From Lachnospiraceae bacterium (GTDB lineage: Bacteria > Bacillota > Clostridia > Lachnospirales > Lachnospiraceae), in NCBI GenBank assembly GCA_014804795.1, contig JAAUZC010000010.1, forward strand, positions 171,205 through 235,204: a stretch of DNA of 64,000 bases, written 5' to 3'. The notes below the pieces were generated by a model. That model had not been told where the DNA came from, did no database searches, and was given only the letters and a program-made list of their open reading frames with translations. Positions 1 through 7,771 of this stretch are shown here, one piece after another. The translations under genes were made by a program, and so were the position numbers. Position 1 is the stretch's first letter. Every line of letters begins with the position of its first letter.

Positions 1-1
1 C

Positions 2-184
2 ATGAGGGAACTCATTGAGAGATACGGAACGATTCAAGATGCACTTGCAGTCTATAATTACGGGGCGACAGGAGCGAGGGAAAAGCTGTGGAGCAATGGA
101 ATATATGTCTATTCATACAATGAGAGCATCATGCAGAGGATGAAAGAGATTGAGGAGGAACTGGAAAACGGGTCAAGCAATTAA
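2..184 (+). CDS. C-terminal end of a lytic transglycosylase-like phage protein (5' end outside window)
   Basis: The reading frame is open from the window edge, so only the last 60 or so residues are visible. The stretch DALAVYNYGATGA followed by KLWSNGIYVYSY resembles the C-terminal end of SLT-type transglycosylase domains, in which a (A/R)YNxGxGxA motif is followed by W..GIY and Y...VM. Such proteins are common in the early region of Clostridia phages. The visible piece carries no catalytic glutamate. The call rests on motif resemblance only. Confidence 0.45.
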   Translation: MRELIERYGTIQDALAVYNYGATGAREKLWSNGIYVYSYNESIMQRMKEIEEELENGSSN

Positions 185-188
185 AAGA

Positions 189-749
189 ATGCTGCACATG
201 TTCAAAGTTAAGGATTGCAGGCATGTGTGTCTGTTCTGTGAGTATTTTGACATGTGCAAGGAAGATTATGAGGTGAGTGAGATGAATTTGAAATATGCAA
301 TGAGGAGCGAGGACACGGAGCAGATCGCAGTCATCCAGTGGGCGCAGTATAACATGAACCATCATCCGGAATTGAAATGGCTCTTTCACTGTCCGAACGG
401 TGGCAGCAGGAATCAGAAAGAGGCGGTCAAACTCAAACAGATGGGTGTTAAGGCAGGCGTGAGCGATCTGTGTCTCCCGTATCCGAAAGGAATTTACTGC
501 GGATTGTTCATCGAGATGAAATTCGGGGATAACAGGCAGCAGACATCACAGAAAGAGTTTCTCAAGGATATGGCAGAGGCAGGACATTTTGTTGCGACCT
601 GCTATTCGGCAGAGGAGGCAATCAGTACCATCACGGAATATTTAAGCCTTGCAGATAGAAAACACATGGAACGAAACACGAGAATGAGCATCCCGAACAA
701 CAGCATCCTCAAGGATGGAAAGATCAAGGGAGGAGGTGGCAGCAGGTGA
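189..749 (+). CDS. VRR-NUC domain nuclease, with N-terminal Cys cluster
   Basis: The C-terminal part reads like a phage VRR-NUC (PD-D/ExK superfamily) endonuclease: a GVKAGVSDLCLP segment with the catalytic aspartate, then GLFIEMKFGDN with the E-x-K pair, then a Q...F hit. These small nucleases act on branched DNA in phage replication or recombination. The start is uncertain. ATG 282 has the best Shine-Dalgarno (GAGGTG, 6 nt away) and gives a family-typical 155 residues. The same frame upstream from ATG 189 (or TTG 150) adds a protein-like Cys cluster, C-x3-C-x2-C-x5-C, which looks like the small zinc-knuckle proteins found elsewhere in this prophage. The longer form is reported; the shorter one is a real alternative. 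It overlaps the next gene by 4 nt. Confidence 0.7.
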   Translation: MLHMFKVKDCRHVCLFCEYFDMCKEDYEVSEMNLKYAMRSEDTEQIAVIQWAQYNMNHHPELKWLFHCPNGGSRNQKEAVKLKQMGVKAGVSDLCLPYPKGIYCGLFIEMKFGDNRQQTSQKEFLKDMAEAGHFVATCYSAEEAISTITEYLSLADRKHMERNTRMSIPNNSILKDGKIKGGGGSR

Positions 750-1027
750 CAAAGCAACAGCAGATAGAAAAGAGCAGGCAGCAGCAGGCGGCAAAGTGGC
801 AGCGGATAGAAAAACAGACAAAGGACTTGAAACGGTTTCTCAAAAAGTGCGAGACGGCAGTCAGACAGATCGAGTTTGGTTTCGAGCCTCCGATCGTGAA
901 CGGGTTCGGTCAGTGTTCCGGATGCTACAATCCGGACGACGGGCAGCTTGAGGAGCAGTGCAGGGTGTGTCCGTACAATGAGTATTTCGTGGAGGGAGGC
1001 ACAGGAGCGGCACAATGGGGAGCATAA
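746..1027 (+). CDS. Hypothetical phage protein with C-terminal Cys motif
   Basis: A 93-residue protein starting at GTG 746, overlapping the previous stop (GTGA), with a purine-rich GGAGGTGG upstream. The first half is a Gln/Lys-rich predicted helix. The second half has the cysteines CSGC and CRVC about 14 residues apart, which suggests metal binding. No known family is recognised. It is translationally coupled to the nuclease before it and overlaps the small membrane protein after it. Confidence 0.55.
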   Translation: MTKQQQIEKSRQQQAAKWQRIEKQTKDLKRFLKKCETAVRQIEFGFEPPIVNGFGQCSGCYNPDDGQLEEQCRVCPYNEYFVEGGTGAAQWGA

Positions 1028-1146
1028 AGAAAGCAATCATTTTCGGGGTGATAACAGGATTCGGGTTTTGCATCGTGCTTTATAACGTCGGGAAACAAAT
1101 GCACGAGATTAGATCGTGCATGAGCGGTCAACACCGCAGAGGATAA
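1015..1146 (+). CDS. Small single-pass membrane protein (43 aa)
   Basis: ATG 1015 opens a 43-residue frame (MGSIKKAIIFGVITGFGFCI at the N-terminus) with one hydrophobic segment at about residues 7-23 and a basic C-terminus. It overlaps the preceding gene by 13 nt, as is usual in this tightly packed early operon. It resembles no family I can name; the hydrophobic helix and the gene-like overlap are the only support. Confidence 0.45.
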   Translation: MGSIKKAIIFGVITGFGFCIVLYNVGKQMHEIRSCMSGQHRRG

Positions 1147-1177
1147 CAGGAAAACAGATAACAGGAGGAAATGAAAC

Positions 1178-1942
1178 ATGAAAACTATTGCAGTAATGTC
1201 TCCCAAAGGGGGCATCGGAAAGACCACAACATCGGACAGCATCGCCTATATTTTAGGCGAGGAGCAGGGAAAGAAAGTTTTAGTTATTGAGGGAGATCAG
1301 CAGGGCGACACCTCCGAGACATTCGGATGCTATGAGCCGGAGGGGATTGGAATGAGCGAACTGATCGAGAATCATGTGAATGTCGGGGGCAGGTTCAAGA
1401 CAACCGACCTCATAAGGGCGACAGAGTTCTCTCACATCGACATCATTCCGGCGAATGGATATCTCATGCAGACGGACATGAATCTGCTCATGAAAAGCGA
1501 GGACGAACAGATTCACCGCTTGAGGAATGCGTTGCAGGAAGTGAATGAGGTATATGACTATTGCATTTGTGATTGCGGCAGGCTTTTCGACATGGTGGTG
1601 ATAAATATTCTTGTGGCAGCAGATGTCGTCATCGTTCCGGTAAAAGTCGGAGGGTATGAGGTGAAAGCCTTGCAGAGCATATCAGAACAGATCGGAGACA
1701 TCAATCCGGACATAAAGGTCAAGGCAATTCTGACAATGAGACAGAAAAACAAGACATCACTCGAATTTGAGGACTGGCTCAAAGACGCATCCGGATATGA
1801 TGTGTTTGTCACTCCGGTGAGGCGGTCGGTAATTGCAGAGAGAGCGACGATCGCAATGCAGCCTCTCCCGAAGTTTTCACCTCGCTGCATAACATCGCAG
1901 GACTATCGAAACATTGTCCACGAACTCATGAGGGAGGTGTGA
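1178..1942 (+). CDS. ParA/Soj-family partition ATPase
   Basis: A deviant Walker A motif, KGGIGKTT, lies at residues 10-17, with the signature lysine at the start that marks ParA/MinD-type ATPases. A Walker B-like YCICDCG segment is near residue 130, and VVIVPVKVGGYEVKAL matches the ParA_31 core. The length (254 aa) is typical. ParA proteins dimerise on DNA with ATP and move ParB-bound cargo. The ParB partner lies three genes downstream (2883-4457). A paired ParA/ParB in a prophage suggests that the excised phage genome may be partitioned like a plasmid, or that the pair has a regulatory role. The SD GGAGG is 9 nt before the ATG. Confidence 0.85.
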   Translation: MKTIAVMSPKGGIGKTTTSDSIAYILGEEQGKKVLVIEGDQQGDTSETFGCYEPEGIGMSELIENHVNVGGRFKTTDLIRATEFSHIDIIPANGYLMQTDMNLLMKSEDEQIHRLRNALQEVNEVYDYCICDCGRLFDMVVINILVAADVVIVPVKVGGYEVKALQSISEQIGDINPDIKVKAILTMRQKNKTSLEFEDWLKDASGYDVFVTPVRRSVIAERATIAMQPLPKFSPRCITSQDYRNIVHELMREV

Positions 1943-1944
1943 AC

Positions 1945-2520
1945 ATGGGGAAAGTCGGGAAAATGGGGCATGAGGACTATCGTGCAAGGTATGAGAAACA
2001 GAAAGAAAGCGGTAGTTATTACGATGCAAATATGGAATATGATGAAAAATCCGACGTTCAATCCGGATCATGGGTATTGATTACAAGACAAGTTCCGGTT
2101 GCGGAGGAGTGCAAGCCTCACCTATTTGGAATATATTGGGGAATCCCAAAACAGGATAAGTTCGACAGGCAGATTTGCGTGATACACACGACGGAGGATG
2201 TGACGCTGCTCAATCATGAGTTTACAGTTTTAGACGACGAGAGATTGAAAACATATCGTGAGGAGGGGTGGGAACTCCGTGAAATAGGAGCAAAGGTCGA
2301 GCGCGGAATGAACATGGAGTTGATTGAAAAAGGCAGGTCGTTGAGCGAGGAGGAACGTGAGGTTATATGGGCATTACAACTTGATGGCTTATCTGAAGAA
2401 CAGGCTTGCGAAGAATATTTTTTAACAAGGCATACGGAATATAACAACTTTTCGATTTGCTATATACCCAAAAAAGAGGTTTTCGACCAGTGTGTCGCAG
2501 CGTTTGGAATGAGATATTAA
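1945..2520 (+). CDS. Hypothetical phage protein
   Basis: 191 residues from ATG 1945 (GTG 1939 is possible), just after the ParA stop and preceded by GGGAGGTG. The protein is charged, with a Tyr/Lys-rich N-terminus, a mixed central domain (SGSWVLITRQVPVAEECKPH) and a helical C-terminus. No family is recognised. Its place between ParA and ParB suggests an early, non-structural role. Confidence 0.6.
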   Translation: MGKVGKMGHEDYRARYEKQKESGSYYDANMEYDEKSDVQSGSWVLITRQVPVAEECKPHLFGIYWGIPKQDKFDRQICVIHTTEDVTLLNHEFTVLDDERLKTYREEGWELREIGAKVERGMNMELIEKGRSLSEEEREVIWALQLDGLSEEQACEEYFLTRHTEYNNFSICYIPKKEVFDQCVAAFGMRY

Positions 2521-2556
2521 AAAGATTGAGCGCATAAAAGAACAGGAGGAATGATG

Positions 2557-2757
2557 ATGGAACGTAGACCTTTAATCATAATTAACACAGACAGTTATCC
2601 GACATTTTGCGATAACAAATGCGATAACAGTGAATGCAGCAAACACATCTCAAAAGCGGCTCACCATAGAGGTGGGTGTAAATTTTCAAAGTTGAGAGGC
2701 ACAGACCGATGTGAGGGGTGTATTCCGAAACGGAGAAAAAAGAATGAGCAGGGATAA
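2557..2757 (+). CDS. Small Cys-rich (putative zinc-binding) phage protein
   Basis: 66 residues from ATG 2557 (ATG 2551 and 2554 also in frame; GGAGGA directly upstream favours 2557). It contains CDNKCDNSEC, a His-rich turn, then CKFSK and CEGC, a pattern consistent with one or two zinc sites, and ends in a Lys/Arg-rich tail. No family is recognised. It overlaps the next small Cys-rich gene by 14 nt. Confidence 0.5.
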   Translation: MERRPLIIINTDSYPTFCDNKCDNSECSKHISKAAHHRGGCKFSKLRGTDRCEGCIPKRRKKNEQG

Positions 2758-2899
2758 AAGACCGAGGAGGCAAGACGGGTCACTGTTTCAGTTGTGTGAA
2801 AAGTGCAAAGTTGAGCCGGACAGGTGCAAAGGATTTTGCATATTTCAGAAATTGGAAGAAATAGAAAACAGGAGGAAAAACGATGGCGACAGGATATAG
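2744..2899 (+). CDS. Small Cys-rich (putative zinc-knuckle) phage protein
   Basis: 51 residues from ATG 2744. The core is CEKCKVEPDRCKGFC, four cysteines in 15 residues, between a basic N-terminus and a charged helix. It overlaps genes on both sides. With 2557-2757, the N-terminus of 189-749 and the middle of the ParB fusion, it makes a set of Cys-cluster segments in one early operon. Confidence 0.45.
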   Translation: MSRDKRPRRQDGSLFQLCEKCKVEPDRCKGFCIFQKLEEIENRRKNDGDRI

Positions 2900-4457
2900 T
2901 GTTATGGATGGTTTAAACAAGCGTACAAAGGCAGGGATTGACGACCCGACACCGAGAGCAAAGTTTCGGACAAAAGACCTCTCGATTTTTAAGATATACG
3001 CAAACGAGGGCAATTTCTATCCGCAGGAGGACATCGAGCAGAAAGCCGGAGAGATTCTTTCGATGGGGATGCTCGAAAATCTCGTCGTAAAATATGAGCC
3101 TGCGGAGGGAAAAGGCGAATACAAACTGATTTCCGGAGAAAGACGGTGGAGGGCGTTGCACATGCTCGTCGATCGCGGCTATAAAGAGTTTGAGTTCGCA
3201 ACATGCAATATAATCGCACCGACCACATCACAGGAGGAAAAGGTTGCGCTCATTATTGCCAACAGTCACCGCAGTAAAAGCATGGAGGTCATGATTCGAG
3301 AGGAGCAGGAACTCAAGGCGACGCTTGAGGACATGAAAGCGAATGGTATTGAATTAAAAGGCTATAACCTGCAATCCGGTCGCCTGCGTGATGTGATTGC
3401 GGAATTGCTCAATGTATCAAAGACAAAGATCGCGCAGATTGAGGCAGTCAGTAACAATTTGATTCCGGAGTTCATGGAGGAATTAAATAAAAAGCGTTTG
3501 ACGTTCTCTGCTGCCTATGAGTTGAGTGGAATGTCATCAGATGAACAGAGGGAGGCATTGAGTGTCCTCATAGAGACAGGAGAACTCACCTATCAGAGAA
3601 TCAAGGAGATGAAAGAGGAAAAAGCGGCAGAGGCAGCAGCACAGCAAATTGACGGACAAATGAGCATGACGGACATGGAGCAGTCCGGAGACATGTCTCT
3701 TTCCCATCATGGAGATGTGACCGGAGAGGGAGAGCCGGAACGGGTGTCAGAATCAGACACAGGGCAGCAGGACACAGGTTTTTCCGGAATGAATGAGCCG
3801 GGGGCAGCAGGTGAGGAATATCAGACACCGCATCCGGAGGGAATCACTTCTCTGTGCTATTCCTGCACAAAATACGAGACTTGCAATGTAAAGACGGGAA
3901 CATGCACCTCATGCGATCAGTATGAGAACAGGGCAGAGGCAAACAAGACGGAGGAGCAGAGATATTCAGAGGAGCAGGACGCGATTGACAAGGAGACACA
4001 GAGAAAACTCCGTGAAAAGGCAGACGAGGAACGGATGAACAATATTCCATCCGAAACCGGAGAGAACGGTCAGAAAGTGCATCAGATTCGCCTCGGAGAA
4101 TCCTTTTTCGAGGATGCTTGCAGCAATATCAAGAGTTTTGAACTCCGGAAGAATGACAGGGGATATAAAAAGGGCGACATTCTTGAGTTGATGGAATTTG
4201 CAGACGGTCGGAACACTGGTCGATTTGTGAGGAAACTCGTGACATACATTCTTGAAGATTACACCGGACTTGAGGACGGATTCTGCATCATGGCGACAGC
4301 ACTTGTCGACAAAGACGATGAACCGTTGCAAAATGCAAATATAGGTCAGATATGCGCAAATATAAGAGCAAACGGTGACGGGTACATCGACGGAGGAGAG
4401 GAGTTCATCTTGATCGAGAATGCTGTGAGCATTGTGCAAGACGGCGGCAGAGAATGA
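2883..4457 (+). CDS. ParB-family protein fused to a Cys cluster and a DUF3850-like domain
   Basis: Three parts can be seen in 524 residues. Residues about 30-230 are a ParB/Spo0J-type region: GERRWRA at 85-91 is the conserved CTP/nuclease box and a helix-turn-helix-like region follows near 160-220. A long Gln/Glu/Gly-rich linker leads to a Cys cluster (CYSC, then four more Cys) at about 325-343. The last 120 residues (about 398-520) contain FELRKNDRGYKKGDIL and then a VTYIL...G motif, matching DUF3850, an ASCH/PUA-like RNA-binding fold usually encoded as a stand-alone phage protein. GGAGG precedes the ATG. It probably pairs with the ParA at 1178-1942. The fusion is unusual. Confidence 0.8.
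   Translation: MATGYSVMDGLNKRTKAGIDDPTPRAKFRTKDLSIFKIYANEGNFYPQEDIEQKAGEILSMGMLENLVVKYEPAEGKGEYKLISGERRWRALHMLVDRGYKEFEFATCNIIAPTTSQEEKVALIIANSHRSKSMEVMIREEQELKATLEDMKANGIELKGYNLQSGRLRDVIAELLNVSKTKIAQIEAVSNNLIPEFMEELNKKRLTFSAAYELSGMSSDEQREALSVLIETGELTYQRIKEMKEEKAAEAAAQQIDGQMSMTDMEQSGDMSLSHHGDVTGEGEPERVSESDTGQQDTGFSGMNEPGAAGEEYQTPHPEGITSLCYSCTKYETCNVKTGTCTSCDQYENRAEANKTEEQRYSEEQDAIDKETQRKLREKADEERMNNIPSETGENGQKVHQIRLGESFFEDACSNIKSFELRKNDRGYKKGDILELMEFADGRNTGRFVRKLVTYILEDYTGLEDGFCIMATALVDKDDEPLQNANIGQICANIRANGDGYIDGGEEFILIENAVSIVQDGGRE
3744..3760 (+). repeat. 17-nt hairpin motif, copy 1 (GTGTC-AGAATCA-GACAC)
   Basis: A 5-bp inverted repeat around a 7-nt loop that starts AGAAT, inside the ParB fusion gene. 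The same 17-nt pattern, GTGTCAGAATNNGACAC, recurs at 7713 and 14224 in the same orientation. See the finding on this family. Confidence 0.55.
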
Positions 4458-4481
4458 CAATGAGGCAGGAGGGAAAGAAGA

Positions 4482-5450
4482 TTGAAAGAGGATGGAATTG
4501 TCGTCATGAGCCTTTTTGATGGAATCGGAACGGGTTTGCTTGCGTTGAAAAATGCAGGAATCAAAGTCAAAAAGTATTATGCAAGTGAAATCGAGGAAAA
4601 GTCGATGGTGGTGGCAAGAAACAACCATCCGGAGATAGTCGAGATTGGAGATGTTAAAAAAATATGTGTCGACGAGTTTGAAAAAATAGATTTACTGATC
4701 GGGGGTTCTCCATGTCAAGGATTTTCAAGAAATGGGAAACATGGGAATTTCGAGGACAAGAGGAGCGGACTTTTCTTTGAGTGGTTGCGGATATGGCACG
4801 AAATATATGAAAAGAATCCAGATGCGAAATTTATGCTCGAAAATGTACGAATGAAAAATGAGTGGATGGATGTGATCAGCAATGAGACGGGAGTTGAACC
4901 TATCATAATCGACAGTAGAGTACATACGCAACAAGCGAGAGAAAGGACATACTGGACAAATATCGTCGGAGTGAGCCAACCACATGAAATAAAGACGGAT
5001 ATCAGAGATTTAGCAGAAAAAAGAGATACGACCGGATGGGTGGAAATTGATGGAATTAAAATCGACCCATTGATAACACACGACGAGCGTCTATTGATTT
5101 CTAGGGTGGGTGATGAAATCAGAATCAAACAGGCGACAAAGACTGGATACATTATTGCGAGAGAGGGAGACGGAATCAATCTGTGTTTCCCTAAGAGCAA
5201 GACGAGGAGAGGGAGGGTGATAAAAGGCAAGATGCCGACGTTGGACTGTCAATGCAATGTATGCTTTCTTTTAGATGGAGCAATAAGAAAGGCAACGGTG
5301 ACGGAATGCGAACGATTTCAAGGTCTGTCAGATGGATATACAAAAGGATTTAGTGATTCGGATAGAAAAAGGATGATCGGAAACGGATGGAGCGAAATGA
5401 CAGTGAGGCATATTCTATCGGCATTGAAAGAGAGAGGAGGGGAATCATGA
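4482..5450 (+). CDS. DNA (cytosine-5) methyltransferase
   Basis: A 322-residue C5 methyltransferase. Motif I, SLFDGIGTGLLAL, is at residues 10-22 (SAM binding); motif IV, GGSPCQGFS, holds the catalytic Cys78; ENV (motif VI) is at about 120-122; QQARERTYW near 150 is motif VIII; motif X lies near the C-terminus (GNGWS). The start is TTG 4482 because AGGAGGG lies 8 nt upstream; ATG 4508 has no SD. No restriction enzyme gene is nearby, so this is an orphan enzyme, probably protecting phage DNA or marking it for regulation. The stop overlaps the next ATG (ATGA). Confidence 0.9.
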   Translation: MKEDGIVVMSLFDGIGTGLLALKNAGIKVKKYYASEIEEKSMVVARNNHPEIVEIGDVKKICVDEFEKIDLLIGGSPCQGFSRNGKHGNFEDKRSGLFFEWLRIWHEIYEKNPDAKFMLENVRMKNEWMDVISNETGVEPIIIDSRVHTQQARERTYWTNIVGVSQPHEIKTDIRDLAEKRDTTGWVEIDGIKIDPLITHDERLLISRVGDEIRIKQATKTGYIIAREGDGINLCFPKSKTRRGRVIKGKMPTLDCQCNVCFLLDGAIRKATVTECERFQGLSDGYTKGFSDSDRKRMIGNGWSEMTVRHILSALKERGGES

Positions 5451-6004
5451 AAAAGAAACAATTTGCAGCAGTTTTCAAGAATGCCATTGCAAACCATGCG
5501 GCATATATCGGAGTTGGTATTCAGACAGAGGGCAGCAGTCGTCCGGAGATTATTATAAATCCGATCGAGAATTTTGAGGAGAAACTGAAATATTATCGGG
5601 CGGCATACGACGAGGACATGGTGCTTGTTTCCGCAAAGGGAAAGAAAGACATCCGAATCATTGCGGTGGCGTGGGGAGATTCGTTCTCTGATATTGAGTT
5701 TCAGATGACAGAGAACCGTCCGGACTGGAAAAAGACGATCTCGGATGCAATCGACAGAGTGGTGAACCGAATGCTTGAGGGGAATGAGGATGTGTCGAAA
5801 GAACAGCGCGACGCATGGGATGCAGTTCTTGAGGGATACAAAGAGCAGTTCTTTTCTCGCAGGTATAGCATTGGACAACAGAAGTTCATCACAGAAAATG
5901 CAGAATTGTATGAGGATATGTTCGAGACCTGCATGAACGGCAGCAATGAGGAGTTCAAAGAGAAGTTTCTGCACCTGTCGAAAGAGTTGAACAGACATGC
6001 GTGA
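5447..6004 (+). CDS. Hypothetical phage protein
   Basis: 185 residues from ATG 5447, overlapping the methyltransferase stop, with GAGAGGAGGGG upstream. It begins MKKKQFAAVFKNAIANHAAY and is a soluble, mixed alpha/beta protein with no motif I recognise. Conserved-looking blocks are PEIIINPIENFEEKLKYY and KKDIRIIAVAWGDSFSDIEF. Its position in the early operon suggests a role before packaging. Confidence 0.6.
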   Translation: MKKKQFAAVFKNAIANHAAYIGVGIQTEGSSRPEIIINPIENFEEKLKYYRAAYDEDMVLVSAKGKKDIRIIAVAWGDSFSDIEFQMTENRPDWKKTISDAIDRVVNRMLEGNEDVSKEQRDAWDAVLEGYKEQFFSRRYSIGQQKFITENAELYEDMFETCMNGSNEEFKEKFLHLSKELNRHA

Positions 6005-6019
6005 GGAGGAGAGGAAACA

Positions 6020-6187
6020 ATGAGTATATTTGATTTAATTATAGGCGCGATCGGAATTGTTGTCGGGTTGATTGTGTTGGTGGTTTTGGTGGCGTTTTTG
6101 GTGGAATTAGTGAAAGCATTTGCGGCGATAGGAAAGAACACGGGCGAGAGAGGAGACGTGAACAATGGGTCTCATAGGGATGATTGA
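6020..6187 (+). CDS. Small single-pass membrane protein (55 aa)
   Basis: ATG 6020 with GGAGGAGAGG upstream. The first 40 residues are almost entirely Ile/Val/Leu/Gly/Ala (FDLIIGAIGIVVGLIVLVVL), a clear transmembrane helix, and the tail is polar. It overlaps the next gene by 23 nt. Function unknown. Confidence 0.5.
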   Translation: MSIFDLIIGAIGIVVGLIVLVVLVAFLVELVKAFAAIGKNTGERGDVNNGSHRDD

Positions 6188-6515
6188 GGAGGCGGTGAGA
6201 CTTGATGCAGAACTGTCGAGGATTCGGAGTTATGATGCAGATGCGCCGGAGGAGCAGGAACTCAAAAGAAGAATCAACAGAATTGCGGCGAACACAAAGG
6301 ACACTCCGGCAGCAGTGGCAGCGGAGATCGCGAGTGAGATGTTGACGGGTGTGTCAGCGGAGCAGGCTATTCGTGAAATGGAAGTCGGTGGAAAGGGATG
6401 GACAAAGGAAGTTGAGAAGATCATCAACAGAATGAGAGCATCCGGCAGGAGCGAGGAGGAGATCAAGAACTATGTGACGCAGGCAGCAGAAAAGGCGACT
6501 ATACGAGGGAGGTGA
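6165..6515 (+). CDS. Hypothetical phage protein, helical
   Basis: 116 residues, highly charged and predicted almost wholly helical, with Ala-rich central repeats (AAVAAEIASEML). It starts at ATG 6165 inside the 3' end of the small membrane gene; SD GAGAGGAG. It directly precedes the late-regulator gene. No family is recognised. Confidence 0.55.
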   Translation: MGLIGMIEEAVRLDAELSRIRSYDADAPEEQELKRRINRIAANTKDTPAAVAAEIASEMLTGVSAEQAIREMEVGGKGWTKEVEKIINRMRASGRSEEEIKNYVTQAAEKATIRGR

Positions 6516-6520
6516 GTGAG

Positions 6521-6949
6521 ATGGCTGAACAGACGGAAATGACAGTGATTGAAAAAACATATCTGTATCTTGAAAATTATAATGAGATGCAGAGGTACAT
6601 CGCAGAGGCAGTCAGCGAGGTGGCGCAGGTGGAGAATGCAGACCTTTACAACATATCAGCGGAGAGGGCGTTCCTCAAGTCAATACGGGAATGCAAGGCA
6701 GAGACCGTCATCCTGTTAGAGCATATCAATAAAGCACTGGATGCACTGGAAAAGGAGACGGCGGCAGCAGGCGAGGAGTACAGGTTCGACGCTCTACGAA
6801 TGAAATATATTGAGGGTAAGACATACGAGGATATACGGAAAAAATGGAACTGCGGAAAGAATGCGCCGAAACAGTGGTGCAAAACAATGATCGAGCGTCT
6901 GTCGGTCAAGATATTCGGGGCAAAAGCAATCGAAAATCGAGCAGTTTGA
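6521..6949 (+). CDS. ArpU-like / sigma-70 region-4-like late transcription regulator
   Basis: 142 residues from ATG 6521 (GGGAGGTGAG just upstream; GTG 6512 is possible). The C-terminal segment, RFDALRMKYIEGKTYEDI followed by a KKWNCGKNAPKQW helix, has the layout of sigma-70 region-4-like helix-turn-helix proteins of the ArpU/RinA type, which turn on late genes in Gram-positive phages. The position fits: it is the last gene before a gap that holds an 11-bp-periodic repeat array and an extended -10 promoter, followed by HNH and terminase genes. The N-terminal half is a predicted coiled coil. Confidence 0.65.
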   Translation: MAEQTEMTVIEKTYLYLENYNEMQRYIAEAVSEVAQVENADLYNISAERAFLKSIRECKAETVILLEHINKALDALEKETAAAGEEYRFDALRMKYIEGKTYEDIRKKWNCGKNAPKQWCKTMIERLSVKIFGAKAIENRAV

Positions 6950-7012
6950 CGGGAAAATGCCGTGAAAAAGGCGTGAAAAAGGCGTGAAAATGCCGTGAAA
7001 AGATGGTGAACA
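6950..7012 (+). repeat. 11-bp-periodic direct repeats upstream of the late genes
   Basis: CGTGAAAA occurs at 6961, 6972, 6983 and 6994, exactly 11 bp apart, with a degenerate copy (CGGGAAAA) at 6950 and another weak one near 7005. An 11-bp period places every copy on about the same face of the helix, as expected for cooperative protein binding. It ends about 20 bp before an extended -10 element. It is likely the activator binding array for the late promoter. Confidence 0.7.
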
Positions 7013-7028
7013 AAAGGGAAAAATAAAG

Positions 7029-7037
7029 TGTTAGAAT
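7029..7037 (+). promoter_or_regulatory. Candidate late promoter, extended -10 without -35
   Basis: TGTTAGAAT is an extended -10 (TG-N-TAGAAT). The position where a -35 should lie (about 7009-7014) reads AACAAA, unlike TTGACA, which fits an activator-dependent promoter fed by the repeat array just upstream. The predicted start near 7044 would transcribe the HNH, terminase and structural genes. Confidence 0.5.
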
Positions 7038-7174
7038 GATAGCGTGAACAGTTGTGAGGAGCGGTCGCAGGTATGCGGTCGCTTTTTTCTTGCCCTGTTC
7101 GCCCTCCTGTTATCGAGGCAGCAGGACAAGAGCCTGCTGCCTTATTCCAAACAGCAGGCGAGAGGAGTGAGAGA

Positions 7175-7660
7175 GTGCTTTATAAGATATGCAGGTGTGG
7201 GGCGTTGATACCGCAGACAATGAAATGTTGCGAGAAATGTGCGCAGCAGGAGCAGTCAAGGCATGTCATATATAACCACACGAGGAGAGATCAAAGGGCG
7301 GCAGAGTTCTATGTGTCAAAAGAATGGAGAGACCTGCGACCGCTGATATTCAATGCGTTTGATTACATCGACATCTATGCGATGTATGTGTTCGATGAAC
7401 TCGTGACACTGACGGATTCCGACCCGATACATCACATCATTGAACTTGAGGAGGACTATTCACGGAGGCTCGACCCGTTCAACCTCATACCTTTAGGACA
7501 CGACACCCACACGACTATCACAGCACTGTATAAGAGAGACAAGGCAACCATGCGAGCAATACAAGCAAGGATTAAGCAGGTGATTTTGTGTCACTTCAAA
7601 GAGGCAGGGGGTATCGAAAAAGTTTTCGGTCGGCTCGGTTTAGTCGCACCCCCTCCATGA
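7175..7660 (+). CDS. HNH endonuclease
   Basis: 161 residues from GTG 7175 (GAGAGGAG upstream; the frame is open further upstream but has no good start). The N-terminus has a CRCG...CCEKC zinc ribbon. The nuclease core is DPIHHIIELEEDY, then NLIPLGHDTHTTI, giving the H-N-H order. An HNH protein encoded next to the terminase genes is a standard part of HK97-type packaging modules and helps terminase cleavage at the genome ends. Confidence 0.8.
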   Translation: MLYKICRCGALIPQTMKCCEKCAQQEQSRHVIYNHTRRDQRAAEFYVSKEWRDLRPLIFNAFDYIDIYAMYVFDELVTLTDSDPIHHIIELEEDYSRRLDPFNLIPLGHDTHTTITALYKRDKATMRAIQARIKQVILCHFKEAGGIEKVFGRLGLVAPPP

Positions 7661-7712
7661 TTCGGAGAAAACTCCCCACGAGAATTTCAAATATAGGGGG
7701 TAGCCGAAAGGG

Positions 7713-7729
7713 GTGTCAGAATGCGACAC
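7713..7729 (+). repeat. 17-nt hairpin motif, copy 2 (GTGTC-AGAATGC-GACAC)
   Basis: Second copy of the GTGTCAGAATNNGACAC motif, here in the 111-nt gap between the HNH and small terminase genes, about 30 nt before the terminase SD. The rest of that gap shows nothing else I recognise. Confidence 0.6.
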
Positions 7730-7771
7730 AGCATCAGCTAAAACCACGATGGAAAGGGGGTTGTTGTTGCT

